A stretch of DNA of 64,000 nucleotides from an uncultured Bacteroidota bacterium. Lineage in GTDB: Bacteria > Bacteroidota > Bacteroidia > Flavobacteriales > Flavobacteriaceae. The notes under the pieces were generated by a model. The model made no database searches. It was not told where the DNA came from and saw only the letters and a program-made list of their open reading frames with translations. Where the stretch lies: positions 1 through 64,000 of the forward strand of contig CABZKA010000006.1 in assembly GCA_902526165.1 (NCBI GenBank), in the 5' to 3' direction. How positions within the stretch are numbered: the first letter of the stretch is position 1; each line of letters starts with the position of its first letter. Made by a program: the position numbers and the translations under genes. Positions 35,863 through 44,690 of this stretch are shown in pieces.

Positions 35863-37734
35863 CTATCTGCCCATAAACACAAGCATGGCGCTAATATCTG
35901 CGGGTGACACACCGCTTATCCTTGAGGCCTGAGAAAGAGAGACTGGTTTTATGTTTTCGAGTTTTGACTTTGCTTCAGAGGACAAACATTTAAGCTTAGA
36001 ATAATCGAAATTTTTCGGTATAGATATGTTTTCTAAAGCATTTAGTTTTTCTGCATTTGAGCTTTCTTTATCAATATACCCAGAATACTTGACTTGTATT
36101 TCGACCTGTTCGATAGTTTCAGTCATTACGTTGTTGTCTATTAAATAGTTTGCAACAGACTCAATTGATGATATATCTTTGAATGCAAGCTGAGGCCTTG
36201 AAAACAATTTGAATAACTTCATCGATTGTGATATAGGTGAGGAGCCTTTTGCAATAAGGGTTTCGTTAATTTCTTCAGGCTTGACGCTAAGATTTTTTAT
36301 AAAATCTAACATATGTTCTGTTTTTTTCTTTTTTGACATTACGATGGATAGGCGATCGTTAGATGCTAGACCAATATTGTTTGATATTTCGGTAAGGCGA
36401 AGATCAGCATTGTCTTGCCTTAACAGCATTCTAAACTCAGCTCTAGAGGTAAACATCCTGTAAGGCTCGTCAGTTCCTTTGGTAATTAAATCATCAATTA
36501 AAACACCAATATAAGCTTCATTTCTTTTTAAAATAAATGGTTCTTTACCGGAGAGTTTTAATGAAGCATTTATTCCGGCCATAAGCCCTTGAGATGCAGC
36601 CTCCTCATAACCAGTTGTACCGTTTATTTGGCCAGCAAAGAAAAGACCTTCAACAAGTTTTGTTTCTAATGAATGTTTGAGTTGAGTTGGGGGAAAGTAG
36701 TCGTATTCTATAGCGTATCCTGGTCTAAAAAACTTAACATCTTCAAAGCCCGGCACTGATTTTAAGGCTTTGTATTGAATCTCTTCAGGAAGAGATGTGG
36801 AAAATCCATTAACATAAACCTCTACAGTGTTCCAACCTTCAGGTTCTACAAAAATTTGATGTCTATCTTTTTCTGAAAATCTACTAATCTTATCTTCAAC
36901 AGAGGGGCAATATCTAGGGCCAACACTCTTAATTCTTCCATTAAACATTGGTGAGCGATCAAAACCCTCCCTAAGTAAATCGTGGGTTTTTGCGTTTGTG
37001 TATGTGACGTAGCAACTTCTTTGATTTGTTAAAACGGGTGATGAGGGCAGATAGGAGAAACGTCCGGGGTTAGCATCGCCTGGTTGCTCTTCCATTTTGT
37101 TGTAATTGAGTGATCTTCCATCAACTCTTGGTGGTGTTCCGGTTTTCATCCTGCCTGAGACAAAGCCAAGGGTGGTTAGATTTTCAGTAATTCCGAAAGA
37201 AGCTTTTTCACCAACCCTTCCTCCTCCAAACTGTTTTTCACCAACATGAATGAGGCCGTTAAGGAATGTGCCGTTAGTTAATATAACAGTCTTTGATTTA
37301 ATTTGTAAACCAAGTTGAGTAACTACTCCTTTAATTTTATTTTTTTTGACAAGCAGGCCAACTACCGAATCTTGATAAAAATCAAGGTTTGGCGTTTCTT
37401 CGAGAAGTTCTCTCCATTTTTGAGAAAACATCATTCTATCGGATTGTGCTCTGGGACTCCAAACCGCAGGGCCTTTGGATTTGTTTAACATTTTAAATTG
37501 TATAGCTGAGAAATCAGTGACAATACCACTGTATCCCCCAAGAGCGTCAATTTCTTTAATAATCTGACCTTTTGCTATTCCACCCATGGCGGGGTTGCAG
37601 GACATTTGTGCAATGTTTTGCAGATTCATTGTGATCAATAATGTTTTAGAGCCCATATTAGCTGCTGCTGCTGCTGCTTCGCTTCCAGCATGACCGGCTC
37701 CGACCACTATTAAATCGTATTCTTCGTTGAACAT
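35863..37734 (-). CDS. mnmG: tRNA uridine-5-carboxymethylaminomethyl modification enzyme MnmG
   Basis: A 623-residue FAD enzyme, the partner of MnmE in wobble-uridine modification. The N-terminal dinucleotide-binding motif is DLIVVGAGHAGSEAAAAAA; further signatures are NPAMGGIAKGQI, GRMKTGTPPRVDGRS and FAGQINGTTGYEEAASQGL, and the C-terminal helical domain ends ASRISGVSPADISAML. It lies between ybeY (1-nt gap) and the methyltransferase (no gap) and is flanked by the two parS sites. A gidA-parS association is well known near bacterial origins. Confidence 0.98.
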   Translation of the reverse strand: MFNEEYDLIVVGAGHAGSEAAAAAANMGSKTLLITMNLQNIAQMSCNPAMGGIAKGQIIKEIDALGGYSGIVTDFSAIQFKMLNKSKGPAVWSPRAQSDRMMFSQKWRELLEETPNLDFYQDSVVGLLVKKNKIKGVVTQLGLQIKSKTVILTNGTFLNGLIHVGEKQFGGGRVGEKASFGITENLTTLGFVSGRMKTGTPPRVDGRSLNYNKMEEQPGDANPGRFSYLPSSPVLTNQRSCYVTYTNAKTHDLLREGFDRSPMFNGRIKSVGPRYCPSVEDKISRFSEKDRHQIFVEPEGWNTVEVYVNGFSTSLPEEIQYKALKSVPGFEDVKFFRPGYAIEYDYFPPTQLKHSLETKLVEGLFFAGQINGTTGYEEAASQGLMAGINASLKLSGKEPFILKRNEAYIGVLIDDLITKGTDEPYRMFTSRAEFRMLLRQDNADLRLTEISNNIGLASNDRLSIVMSKKKKTEHMLDFIKNLSVKPEEINETLIAKGSSPISQSMKLFKLFSRPQLAFKDISSIESVANYLIDNNVMTETIEQVEIQVKYSGYIDKESSNAEKLNALENISIPKNFDYSKLKCLSSEAKSKLENIKPVSLSQASRISGVSPADISAMLVFMGR

Positions 37735-37735
37735 A

Positions 37736-38158
37736 TTATACGTGTTTCACGTGAAACATCTTTATTGCTTTTTTTTCTTTCTTAGACATTACCGTCTTAT
37801 CACTGCTTGCTTTATCGCTGTAACCCATGATGTGTAATAAGCCATGGGCCATAACTCTTTTTAGCTCGTCTTCAAATTCTACGCCATAAGTTTTCGAGTT
37901 GTCTAAAACTCTTTCAATGCTAATTATAATGTCTCCTGAGATTTTTTTGTCTTTAAGCTCTCCGAATGTGATAACATCTGTGTAATAATCGTGTTTTAAA
38001 AACTTTTTATTCATTTCTAAAATTTCGTTATCGTCAACGAATAAAAAAACAAGGGTGTCTATTAGAAAACCCTCATCATTAGCTACAGAGATTAGCCATC
38101 TTGAAAAAACCTCTTTGTTAGTAAGCCTAAAGTCTGTATTGTAAACAAAGTCAATCAC
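37736..38158 (-). CDS. ybeY: Endoribonuclease YbeY
   Basis: A 140-residue YbeY involved in 16S rRNA 3'-end maturation and ribosome quality control. The metal site reads HGLLHIMGYSD: H105 and H109 are present, while the third histidine of HGxLHLxGYDH is replaced (D115 follows Tyr-Ser), as in other Bacteroidota proteins as I recall. The last residues MFHVKHV are encoded by the parS palindrome, so the tail is probably shaped by the DNA site. Confidence 0.92.
   Translation of the reverse strand: MIDFVYNTDFRLTNKEVFSRWLISVANDEGFLIDTLVFLFVDDNEILEMNKKFLKHDYYTDVITFGELKDKKISGDIIISIERVLDNSKTYGVEFEDELKRVMAHGLLHIMGYSDKASSDKTVMSKKEKKAIKMFHVKHV
37743..37758. other. parS site (ParB-binding palindrome), copy 2
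   Basis: A second exact copy of TGTTTCACGTGAAACA, embedded in the last codons of ybeY (reading frame gives MFHVKH). It is 1.9 kb from copy 1, on the other side of mnmG. Confidence 0.93.
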
Positions 38159-38172
38159 TTAAAATTTTTCTG

Positions 38173-38180
38173 CAAATATA
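38173..38180 (-). promoter_or_regulatory. Promoter -7 box for ybeY-mnmG operon
   Basis: The minus strand reads TATATTTG (TAnnTTTG), with 14 nt between it and the ybeY ATG. An identical box points the other way at 38220. Confidence 0.5.
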
Positions 38181-38219
38181 TAAGGTCCAAACATATTATA
38201 AAAAAGGTGAACGATTTTA

Positions 38220-38227
38220 TATATTTG
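38220..38227 (+). promoter_or_regulatory. Promoter -7 box for the alkB-like gene
   Basis: TATATTTG is an exact TAnnTTTG match. Only 4 nt separate it from the GTG start at 38232, so the message is predicted to be leaderless. Confidence 0.5.
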
Positions 38228-38231
38228 CCGT

Positions 38232-39281
38232 GTGAAAGATCTAAAATACTTAGCCGCATACACAATACCCTTGGCCTGTGTTATTTCGTTCGTGTCAAAT
38301 GGGGTTTTAACATACTCAGCTGTTTTGTATGCGTTTGTGGTAATTCCTTTACTGGAGCTTGTAGTCGGTGAAGACAATGTAAACCTAAACGAGGAGGATG
38401 TGAAAAGGAGAGGGGTTAACAAGCTTTTTGACCTAATGCTGTACCTAAATGTGCCAATTGTGTACACTATAGTTTTTTGGGGTATTTATATCATAACAAA
38501 CAATAGCTATACAGTTTTTGAAATTGTTGGAATTACTTTGTCTGGGGGGGTAGTCCTAGCAACAAACGCAATAAATGTAGCTCACGAATTAGGTCACAGA
38601 TCTTCAGTTTTTGAAAAAACTCTATCTAAAATATTATTACTGCCATGCCTTTACATGCATTTTTATATCGAACATAATTTTGGACACCACACAAACGTTG
38701 GTACGCCAAAAGATGGGGCGTCTGCCAGATATAAACAAAGTGTATATGGCTTTTGGATTAGCTCTGTGACAAAACAGTATATAGATGCTTGGAAAAAACA
38801 AAACGAACTTCTAAGTCGCTCAAAATCAGCGTTTTACTCTATAAAAAATGATATGCTTTGGTATTTACTAATACAATCTGCATATCTATCTATAATATGG
38901 TACTTCTTTGGCTCTGCCGCTCTTATTTTTTGTGTGAGCATCGGAGTAATCTCGTTTCTGTTCCTTGAGACAATCAATTACATTGAACACTATGGATTAA
39001 GGCGAGTTAAGACGGAATCTGGAAGGTATGAGCGTGTACACACATGTCACTCATGGAATTCAAATCACAGTATTGGCAGAATAGTGTTGTATGAGCTGAC
39101 GCGACACAGTGATCACCACTATAAATCCTCAAAAAAATATCAAATATTGGACTGTTATGACGAAAGCCCTCAACTACCGTACGGATACCCCACTTCGATA
39201 CTTATAAGTCTAGTTCCGCCCTTATGGTTTAAAATAATGAACAGGCGGGTTCCCGAAAGAATGAAAAAAATAAACTACTAA
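38232..39281 (+). CDS. alkB: AlkB-family integral membrane alkane 1-monooxygenase-like protein
   Basis: A 349-residue membrane-bound non-haem diiron enzyme. All histidine boxes of the AlkB/fatty-acid hydroxylase superfamily are present: HELGH (118-122), EHNFGHH (147-153), the AlkB signature NYIEHYGL (249-256) and LTRHSDHH (289-296). About six hydrophobic helices surround them. The enzyme would hydroxylate a terminal methyl group of an alkane or a related hydrophobic substrate, with electrons from rubredoxin or ferredoxin; none is adjacent. It starts with GTG and its stop shares one base with the gltX start. Confidence 0.85.
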   Translation: MKDLKYLAAYTIPLACVISFVSNGVLTYSAVLYAFVVIPLLELVVGEDNVNLNEEDVKRRGVNKLFDLMLYLNVPIVYTIVFWGIYIITNNSYTVFEIVGITLSGGVVLATNAINVAHELGHRSSVFEKTLSKILLLPCLYMHFYIEHNFGHHTNVGTPKDGASARYKQSVYGFWISSVTKQYIDAWKKQNELLSRSKSAFYSIKNDMLWYLLIQSAYLSIIWYFFGSAALIFCVSIGVISFLFLETINYIEHYGLRRVKTESGRYERVHTCHSWNSNHSIGRIVLYELTRHSDHHYKSSKKYQILDCYDESPQLPYGYPTSILISLVPPLWFKIMNRRVPERMKKINY

Positions 39282-40753
39282 TGCCTAAACCAGTTCGAGT
39301 TAGGTTTGCTCCAAGCCCTACCGGGCCATTGCATGTGGGCGGGTTAAGAACCGCTCTTTACAACTATCTGCTTGCTAAAAAAAATGGTGGATCATTTATT
39401 TTAAGAATTGAAGACACTGACACAAAAAGGGAGGTTGAGGGAAGTTATAAATATATTGAAGAGGCCTTAAATTGGTGTGGTTTAACGCCTGATGAATCAC
39501 CATCTCAAGGGGGAGACTATGGTCCATATAAGCAAAGTGAAAGGAAGGGTATTTATAAAGAATATATAAATAAGTTAATTGAAAACGGTAGCGCTTACTA
39601 TGCTTTTGATAAGGTTGAGGACTTGGATAAGCATAGAAAAAATCATGAGAAAAGGGGAAAGACATTTATTTACAATGCACACAACCGGTTAAAACTTGTT
39701 AACTCTCTTTCGCTAAAAAAAAATGAAGTTGAAGACCTTTTAAAAACAACACCTTACGTTGTTCGTTTTAAAATGCCAGAGGAGAAGGTTATCGATTTTT
39801 ATGATGAAATAAGGGGGAAAATTGAGGTTTATAGCAGAGAGCTTGATGATAAAGTGCTTTTTAAATCAGATCAGATGCCTACATACCATTTTGCTAATGT
39901 TGTTGATGACCACCTTATGAATATCACTCATGTAATTAGGGGTGAAGAGTGGTTGCCATCCCTTCCGCTTCATGTTCTTTTATATAAGTCTTTTGGTTGG
40001 TCACCCCCATCGTTTGCACATATAGCACTAATTTTAAAACCAAATGGAAAAGGGAAGCTTTCAAAAAGAGATGGAAAAAAGTTTGGCTTTCCTGTGTTTC
40101 CTTTGGAGTGGAAAAATGGTGAAGGAAAATTTATGGCTTTTAAAAGTTTCGGTATTTTACCAGAGGCTTTAATAAACTATATGGCTTTATTAGGCTGGTC
40201 TAAAAGGGACAACAAAGAGCTCTATTTTATTGACGAACTCATTGAGTCCTTCGATATTAATTCGATTGGAAAGAGCGGTGCGAAGTTTGATTTTGAAAAA
40301 CTTATGTGGCTAAACGCTCAGCACATACAAAAATTGTCCTCAGAAGACATAGTTGAAAGAGAGTCTAAATTGGGGAAGGGGGATGGATTAGAGATCTCTA
40401 AAGGAGTTATTGACTTAATTAAAAGCCGTCTGGATAGACTGGGAAATATTAAAACTGAATATGACTATTTGTTTGGACAGCAAGAGTTGGATCCTGTTCT
40501 AAAAAATAAGCTCATAAATGATGACTCCCTCTCTTTTTTAAGAAAATACAAAACTGCTCTAGAAAAAAGTTTTGGAAATGCGGGGGAGCTTAAGTCTTTG
40601 CTAAACGTGTGCTCAACCATTGGGTTTGGTAAATCAATGGGGGCCATGAGGCTTTGTCTTGTTGGAAAGCTGGCTGGTCCAGATTTGTTTGAACTGATGG
40701 TTTTTTTAGGAAAAGATGAGGTCTTGAAACGGGTCGGGTCCATATTGGCTTAA
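39281..40753 (+). CDS. gltX: Glutamate--tRNA ligase
   Basis: A 490-residue class I aminoacyl-tRNA synthetase. The HIGH-type motif is in APSPTGPLHVGGLRTALYN (10-28) and the KMSKS-type motif is KLSKRDG. A short anticodon-binding C-terminal domain follows. The start overlaps the alkB stop by one base (TAATG), so its translation may depend on that of alkB. The zinc-ligand region is of the cysteine-free bacterial type. Confidence 0.97.
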   Translation: MPKPVRVRFAPSPTGPLHVGGLRTALYNYLLAKKNGGSFILRIEDTDTKREVEGSYKYIEEALNWCGLTPDESPSQGGDYGPYKQSERKGIYKEYINKLIENGSAYYAFDKVEDLDKHRKNHEKRGKTFIYNAHNRLKLVNSLSLKKNEVEDLLKTTPYVVRFKMPEEKVIDFYDEIRGKIEVYSRELDDKVLFKSDQMPTYHFANVVDDHLMNITHVIRGEEWLPSLPLHVLLYKSFGWSPPSFAHIALILKPNGKGKLSKRDGKKFGFPVFPLEWKNGEGKFMAFKSFGILPEALINYMALLGWSKRDNKELYFIDELIESFDINSIGKSGAKFDFEKLMWLNAQHIQKLSSEDIVERESKLGKGDGLEISKGVIDLIKSRLDRLGNIKTEYDYLFGQQELDPVLKNKLINDDSLSFLRKYKTALEKSFGNAGELKSLLNVCSTIGFGKSMGAMRLCLVGKLAGPDLFELMVFLGKDEVLKRVGSILA

Positions 40754-40813
40754 TTAACAGGGGAGATTGCTTTATTTTTTGCCGAAAAAATCGTAAATTA
40801 AAAGGAAAAAACT

Positions 40814-41812
40814 ATGGGATACCTTCTGACACCAATTATACTACTTACTTTTGTTGCATTAATCTTTGGAACTTTTTTCATTGTGAAACAACAATCAGCA
40901 GCCATTGTTGAAAGATTTGGTAAGTTTTTAAGTGTACGACAATCTGGGCTACAAATTAAAATTCCTCTTGTAGACAATGTTGCCGGCAGATTAAGCTTGA
41001 GAATTCAACAGCTTGATGTTGTGGTGGAAACCAAAACAAAGGATGATGTTTTTGTAAAAATTAAGGTGTCTGTACAATACAAGGTTATAAAAGATAAGGT
41101 TTATGATGCTTTTTATAAACTTGATTTTCCTCAAGATCAGATAACCTCCTATGTATTTGATGTTGTAAGGGCGGAGGTTCCAAAAATGATATTGGATGAC
41201 GTCTTTGAGAAGAAAGACGATGTTGCTGTAGCTGTTAAAGCAGAACTAAATGATGCGATGTCAAATTATGGGTTTGATATAATAAAGACACTTGTAACAG
41301 ACATAGATCCTGATTCTCAGGTTAAAGACTCGATGAATAGAATTAATGCGTCTGAAAGAGAAAAGGTTGCTGCTCAATTTGAAGGAGATGCTCAAAGAAT
41401 TTTGATTGTGGAAAGGGCAAAGGCGGAGGCTGAAAGTAAAAGGCTACAAGGCCAGGGTATTGCCGATCAAAGAAGAGAGATTGCAAGGGGGTTAGAAGAC
41501 TCTGTTAAGGTTTTAAATGGTGTGGATATAAATTCGCAAGAGGCTTCTGCGCTTATAGTTGTTACGCAACATTATGACACGCTACAATCAGTGGGTTCTG
41601 CAAGTAATAGTAATTTGATATTAATGCCAAACTCTCCACAAGCGGGGTCTGAGATGCTTAACAACATGGTTGCATCATTTACAGCAAGCAACCAAATTGG
41701 TGAAGAAATGAAGAAGGCTAAAAAAGCTAAAGATACCAATGAGGTGGGCTCTAGATTAAAAGCCCCACCAAAAAAAGATGATCCGCCAGCAGAGCTGGAC
41801 GTTATTAAATAA
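40814..41812 (+). CDS. SPFH/band-7 membrane protein (stomatin-like)
   Basis: A 332-residue protein: one N-terminal membrane helix (LLTPIILLTFVALIFGTFFIV), a band-7 domain (QSAAIVERFGKFLSVRQSGLQIKIPLVDNV to about residue 180), a long E/A/R-rich coiled coil (ASEREKVAAQFEGDAQRIL), and a charged tail ending in DDPPAELDVIK. Such proteins form large membrane-scaffold rings. The fairly good AAAAGG sequence before the ATG is one of few Shine-Dalgarno-like sites in the window. Confidence 0.9.
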   Translation: MGYLLTPIILLTFVALIFGTFFIVKQQSAAIVERFGKFLSVRQSGLQIKIPLVDNVAGRLSLRIQQLDVVVETKTKDDVFVKIKVSVQYKVIKDKVYDAFYKLDFPQDQITSYVFDVVRAEVPKMILDDVFEKKDDVAVAVKAELNDAMSNYGFDIIKTLVTDIDPDSQVKDSMNRINASEREKVAAQFEGDAQRILIVERAKAEAESKRLQGQGIADQRREIARGLEDSVKVLNGVDINSQEASALIVVTQHYDTLQSVGSASNSNLILMPNSPQAGSEMLNNMVASFTASNQIGEEMKKAKKAKDTNEVGSRLKAPPKKDDPPAELDVIK

Positions 41813-41850
41813 CAACGACAATGAGCAAAAAAGCTTAAAAGCTTTAAGCC

Positions 41851-43524
41851 TTATTTATGTTTATTCTTCCAATTATCTCTTAAAGAAACTGTTTTGTTAA
41901 AAACTAACAATTCTTCTGATGAGTCCTTGTCTGCTATGTAATATCCTTTTCTTTGAAACTGAAATGAGTCACCGGGCTTGGATTTTGATAGGGCTAATTC
42001 TGCATGTCCAGTGTGTACAGACATTGAATCTTTATTTAAAATTGAATGTAATTTATCTGTGGGGAACTGCCCTGGTGATGGGTGAGCAAAAAGCCTGTCG
42101 TACTCCCTTATTGTAACCTTGGTGTTTTTTTCTGATGAAACCCAATGAAGGGTGCCCTTGACTTTTCTTTTGCTTTCCTCTGATCCAGATCCGCTTTTAC
42201 TTTTAGGGTCATATGTACATAAAATTTCTGTAACAGCTTGGTTTTCATTTAGCAATACTTCATTTGCCTTGATAATATATGCTCCCTTTAGCCTAACTTC
42301 ATTTCCAACAGAGAGTCTGAAAAACTTTTTTGGTGGATCGATCATGAAGTCAGACCTTTCAATAAGTATGGTCTTTGTAAACAACATTTCTCTGCTTCCT
42401 GCGTTGGGGTCCTCAGGATTATTTTCCACCACTAGTGTTTCATTATATCCATTTTCTAGGTTTGTAATTGTAATTTTTACAGGCTCTTGGACAACCATCA
42501 TTCTATTACACTTTTTGTTCAAATCTTCTCTAACGCAAAACTCTAAAAGAGACATTTCTATAATGTTATCCCTCTTTGCTACACCTGCAGATTTTACAAA
42601 GTTTTTTAGAGCTTCAGGTGAGTAACCCCTTCTCTTTAATCCTGAAATGGTTGGCATACGCGGATCATCCCATCCTTCAACTATCTTGCTTTCAACCAAA
42701 AACAAAAGTTTTCTTTTAGAGGTTATGGTGTGGCTTAAATTCAGTCGAGCAAACTCTCGTTGTTTTGGTCGAATTTTTTTTGGGTCAACCACTTGGTCTA
42801 AAAACCAATTATATAAATCTCTGTGTGGTTTGAATTCTAGTGTGCAAAGGGAATGTGAAACCTGTTCAATATAGTCGGACTCTCCGTGTGTCCAATCATA
42901 CATTGGAAAAATCACCCAGTCGGTTTTTGTCCTGGGGTGTGAGGCGTCAAGAACTCTGTAGATAACAGGATCCCTCATTAACATGTTTGGTGAAGACATA
43001 TCAACTTTTGCTCTTAAGACATGTTGTCCGGGTGAAGACTTTCCGTTTTTCATATCATTAAAAATTGAAAGGCTTTCATGGGTTGGTCTATCTCTATAGG
43101 GGCTGTTTTTTCCTGGTTCTGTTGGGGTTCCTTTTTGGTTGGCAATTTCTTCGGATGATTGAGAGTCGACATATGCCTTATCTTCACTTATTAATTGAAC
43201 AGACCAATCATAAAGTTGTTGGAAATAATCAGAAGCATAGCACTCTTTATCCCAGCTGTATCCAAGCCAAGAAATATTTTCTTTAATAGCGTCAATGTAT
43301 TTTTGATCTTCGTTTTCGGGGTTGGTGTCATCAAACCTAAGGTTGATTTTTGCTTTGTATTTTTTGGCTAACTCAAAATTTAAAACAATTGCTTTTACAT
43401 GCCCTACGTGCAGATAACCGTTTGGCTCGGGGGGGAACCTAAAACAAAGATCGGCAGGATCAAAGCCTTGCTCAAGGTCCTGATCAATAATAATTTCTAT
43501 AAAATTTTTGGATTCTTTCACCAA
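41851..43524 (-). CDS. glnS: Glutamine--tRNA ligase
   Basis: A 557-residue glutaminyl-tRNA synthetase, distinct from gltX by RFPPEPNGYLHVGHVKAI, the KMSKS-type loop ITSKRK and the two C-terminal beta-barrel domains. No ATG is available at the N-terminus: TTG (43524) or GTG (43521) must be used, and homology begins at NFIEIIID right after. A -7 box ends 5 nt before the GTG, suggesting a leaderless GTG start. Divergent from folB. Confidence 0.96.
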   Translation of the reverse strand: MVKESKNFIEIIIDQDLEQGFDPADLCFRFPPEPNGYLHVGHVKAIVLNFELAKKYKAKINLRFDDTNPENEDQKYIDAIKENISWLGYSWDKECYASDYFQQLYDWSVQLISEDKAYVDSQSSEEIANQKGTPTEPGKNSPYRDRPTHESLSIFNDMKNGKSSPGQHVLRAKVDMSSPNMLMRDPVIYRVLDASHPRTKTDWVIFPMYDWTHGESDYIEQVSHSLCTLEFKPHRDLYNWFLDQVVDPKKIRPKQREFARLNLSHTITSKRKLLFLVESKIVEGWDDPRMPTISGLKRRGYSPEALKNFVKSAGVAKRDNIIEMSLLEFCVREDLNKKCNRMMVVQEPVKITITNLENGYNETLVVENNPEDPNAGSREMLFTKTILIERSDFMIDPPKKFFRLSVGNEVRLKGAYIIKANEVLLNENQAVTEILCTYDPKSKSGSGSEESKRKVKGTLHWVSSEKNTKVTIREYDRLFAHPSPGQFPTDKLHSILNKDSMSVHTGHAELALSKSKPGDSFQFQRKGYYIADKDSSEELLVFNKTVSLRDNWKNKHK

Positions 43525-43526
43525 AT

Positions 43527-43534
43527 CAAAGTTA
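43527..43534 (-). promoter_or_regulatory. Promoter -7 box for glnS
   Basis: The minus strand reads TAACTTTG (TAnnTTTG), 5 nt before the GTG at 43521. Leaves little or no 5' leader. Confidence 0.5.
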
Positions 43535-43563
43535 ATTAATTTATAAATGAGGTGTTCATTTTA

Positions 43564-43571
43564 TATTTTTG
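43564..43571 (+). promoter_or_regulatory. Promoter -7 box for folB
   Basis: TATTTTTG matches TAnnTTTG; only 4 nt lie between it and the folB ATG at 43576. Confidence 0.5.
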
Positions 43572-43575
43572 AAAA

Positions 43576-43932
43576 ATGAAAGTACATGTAAATAATATAA
43601 AGGTGTATGCATACCACGGCTGTCTTGATGAAGAGGGTATCATTGGCTCTGACTATCGTGTTGATGCTGTAGTAGATGTAAAAAATAAGCTCTCGCATCA
43701 AAATGATGACCTTAATCACACGGTGGATTATTCCTTAGTTACACAAATAGTTGTGGAAGAAATGGCCATAAGGTCAAAACTAATAGAAACTGTTGCGGCA
43801 AAAATTATTAAAAGAATCCATAATGAGTGTGCTCATTCAAAGCACGTGTCTATAGCTGTTACGAAGATCAACCCGCCGATCGATGGTGATGTAGAAACGG
43901 TCTCTGTAACTTTAAGTTCAACAGATATTTAA
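43576..43932 (+). CDS. folB: Dihydroneopterin aldolase
   Basis: A 118-residue FolB, which cleaves dihydroneopterin in folate synthesis. Landmarks are the N-terminal VYAYHGCLDEEGIIGSDYRVD with the conserved HG and E, the DYSLV segment, and the C-terminal KINPPIDGDVETVSVTL. It stands alone between glnS (divergent) and tRNA-Cys. Confidence 0.94.
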   Translation: MKVHVNNIKVYAYHGCLDEEGIIGSDYRVDAVVDVKNKLSHQNDDLNHTVDYSLVTQIVVEEMAIRSKLIETVAAKIIKRIHNECAHSKHVSIAVTKINPPIDGDVETVSVTLSSTDI

Positions 43933-43939
43933 AAATTGT

Positions 43940-43947
43940 TACTTTTG
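43940..43947 (+). promoter_or_regulatory. Promoter -7 box for tRNA-Cys
   Basis: TACTTTTG matches TAnnTTTG, 11 nt before the tRNA 5' end, a sensible spacing for a tRNA promoter. Confidence 0.45.
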
Positions 43948-43958
43948 ATGCCTTAAAA

Positions 43959-44029
43959 GGCACTGTGGCCGAGTGGCTAGGCAGAGCTCTGCAAAAGCTT
44001 GTACAGCGGTTCGAATCCGCTCGGTGCCT
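43959..44029 (+). tRNA. tRNA-Cys (anticodon GCA)
   Basis: A 71-nt cloverleaf: acceptor stem GGCACTG paired with CGGTGCC (one G-U), D stem GCC/GGC, anticodon stem GAGCT/AGCTT with loop CTGCAAA (anticodon GCA), four-base variable region, T stem AGCGG/CCGCT with loop TTCGAAT. The discriminator is U73, the cysteine identity base. CCA is not encoded. Its last base is also the last base of the converging LysE-type stop codon. Confidence 0.97.
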
Positions 44030-44673
44030 CAATTTAAGACTGTAACTGAAGATACAGATCCGGATACCACCAAATAAACACCAAAGACAAAAACAAATAA
44101 GTTAAGAACTTGCTTCATTTTGTAAAGTATTGAGTCAGTAAGTTTCGTCTTTAGCTTGCTTGCGAAATAATACTTGCAAAGGTTTACAATAATATACGTT
44201 GAAACAGTTGCTAAGAAAAAGAGCCAAATTTTTCCTGTCTCCATTTCAAACTTAGGGCCTATTACAAATAGAACGCCTGTCCAAAAGAATAACACGGCAA
44301 CGTTTATTATGTTAAGCAAATATCCTTTTATCCCTAAGGAAAAAAGGTTTGGAGTTTCAATAACCTTTACTTTTCCTTTTTGTTGTTTCTTTCTTTTTTT
44401 ATATGTTTTAAAAAAAGAAAGCAGGCCATATGAGGAAAGCAAAACACCACCTAAAACAAATAATGCTGGCTGATTTTCTTCAGTGATAAGCTTACTTGCT
44501 CCGAAATATGCAACTGAAAAAAAGGTAATGTCAGCCGCAACAACACCAACGTCTATAAAAAAAGCTTGTTTTATGCCTTTTGAAATACTCGTTTCAAGAA
44601 GGATAAAAAACAGTGGTCCAAAAGAAAATGATAACAGAATACCAAGTGGAACCGCTGGTAAAAACTCTAGCAT
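44029..44673 (-). CDS. LysE-family exporter-like membrane protein
   Basis: A 214-residue protein with about six membrane helices. It opens with the LysE/RhtB pattern FLPAVPLGILLSFSFGPLFFILLETSISKGIKQAFFIDVGVV. Members export amino acids or small metabolites; Bacteroidota homologues have no defined substrate. It lies 17 nt downstream of rnr in the same direction, and its stop codon touches the converging tRNA-Cys gene. Confidence 0.8.
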   Translation of the reverse strand: MLEFLPAVPLGILLSFSFGPLFFILLETSISKGIKQAFFIDVGVVAADITFFSVAYFGASKLITEENQPALFVLGGVLLSSYGLLSFFKTYKKRKKQQKGKVKVIETPNLFSLGIKGYLLNIINVAVLFFWTGVLFVIGPKFEMETGKIWLFFLATVSTYIIVNLCKYYFASKLKTKLTDSILYKMKQVLNLFVFVFGVYLVVSGSVSSVTVLN

Positions 44674-44690
44674 ATTTTAAAAATAATGTT

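Noticed and set aside
44312-44322. TTATGTTAAGC, similar to the XerD arm of a dif site
   Set aside because: It lies inside the LysE-type gene, and the preceding bases do not resemble a XerC arm. parS sites nearby also argue against a terminus.
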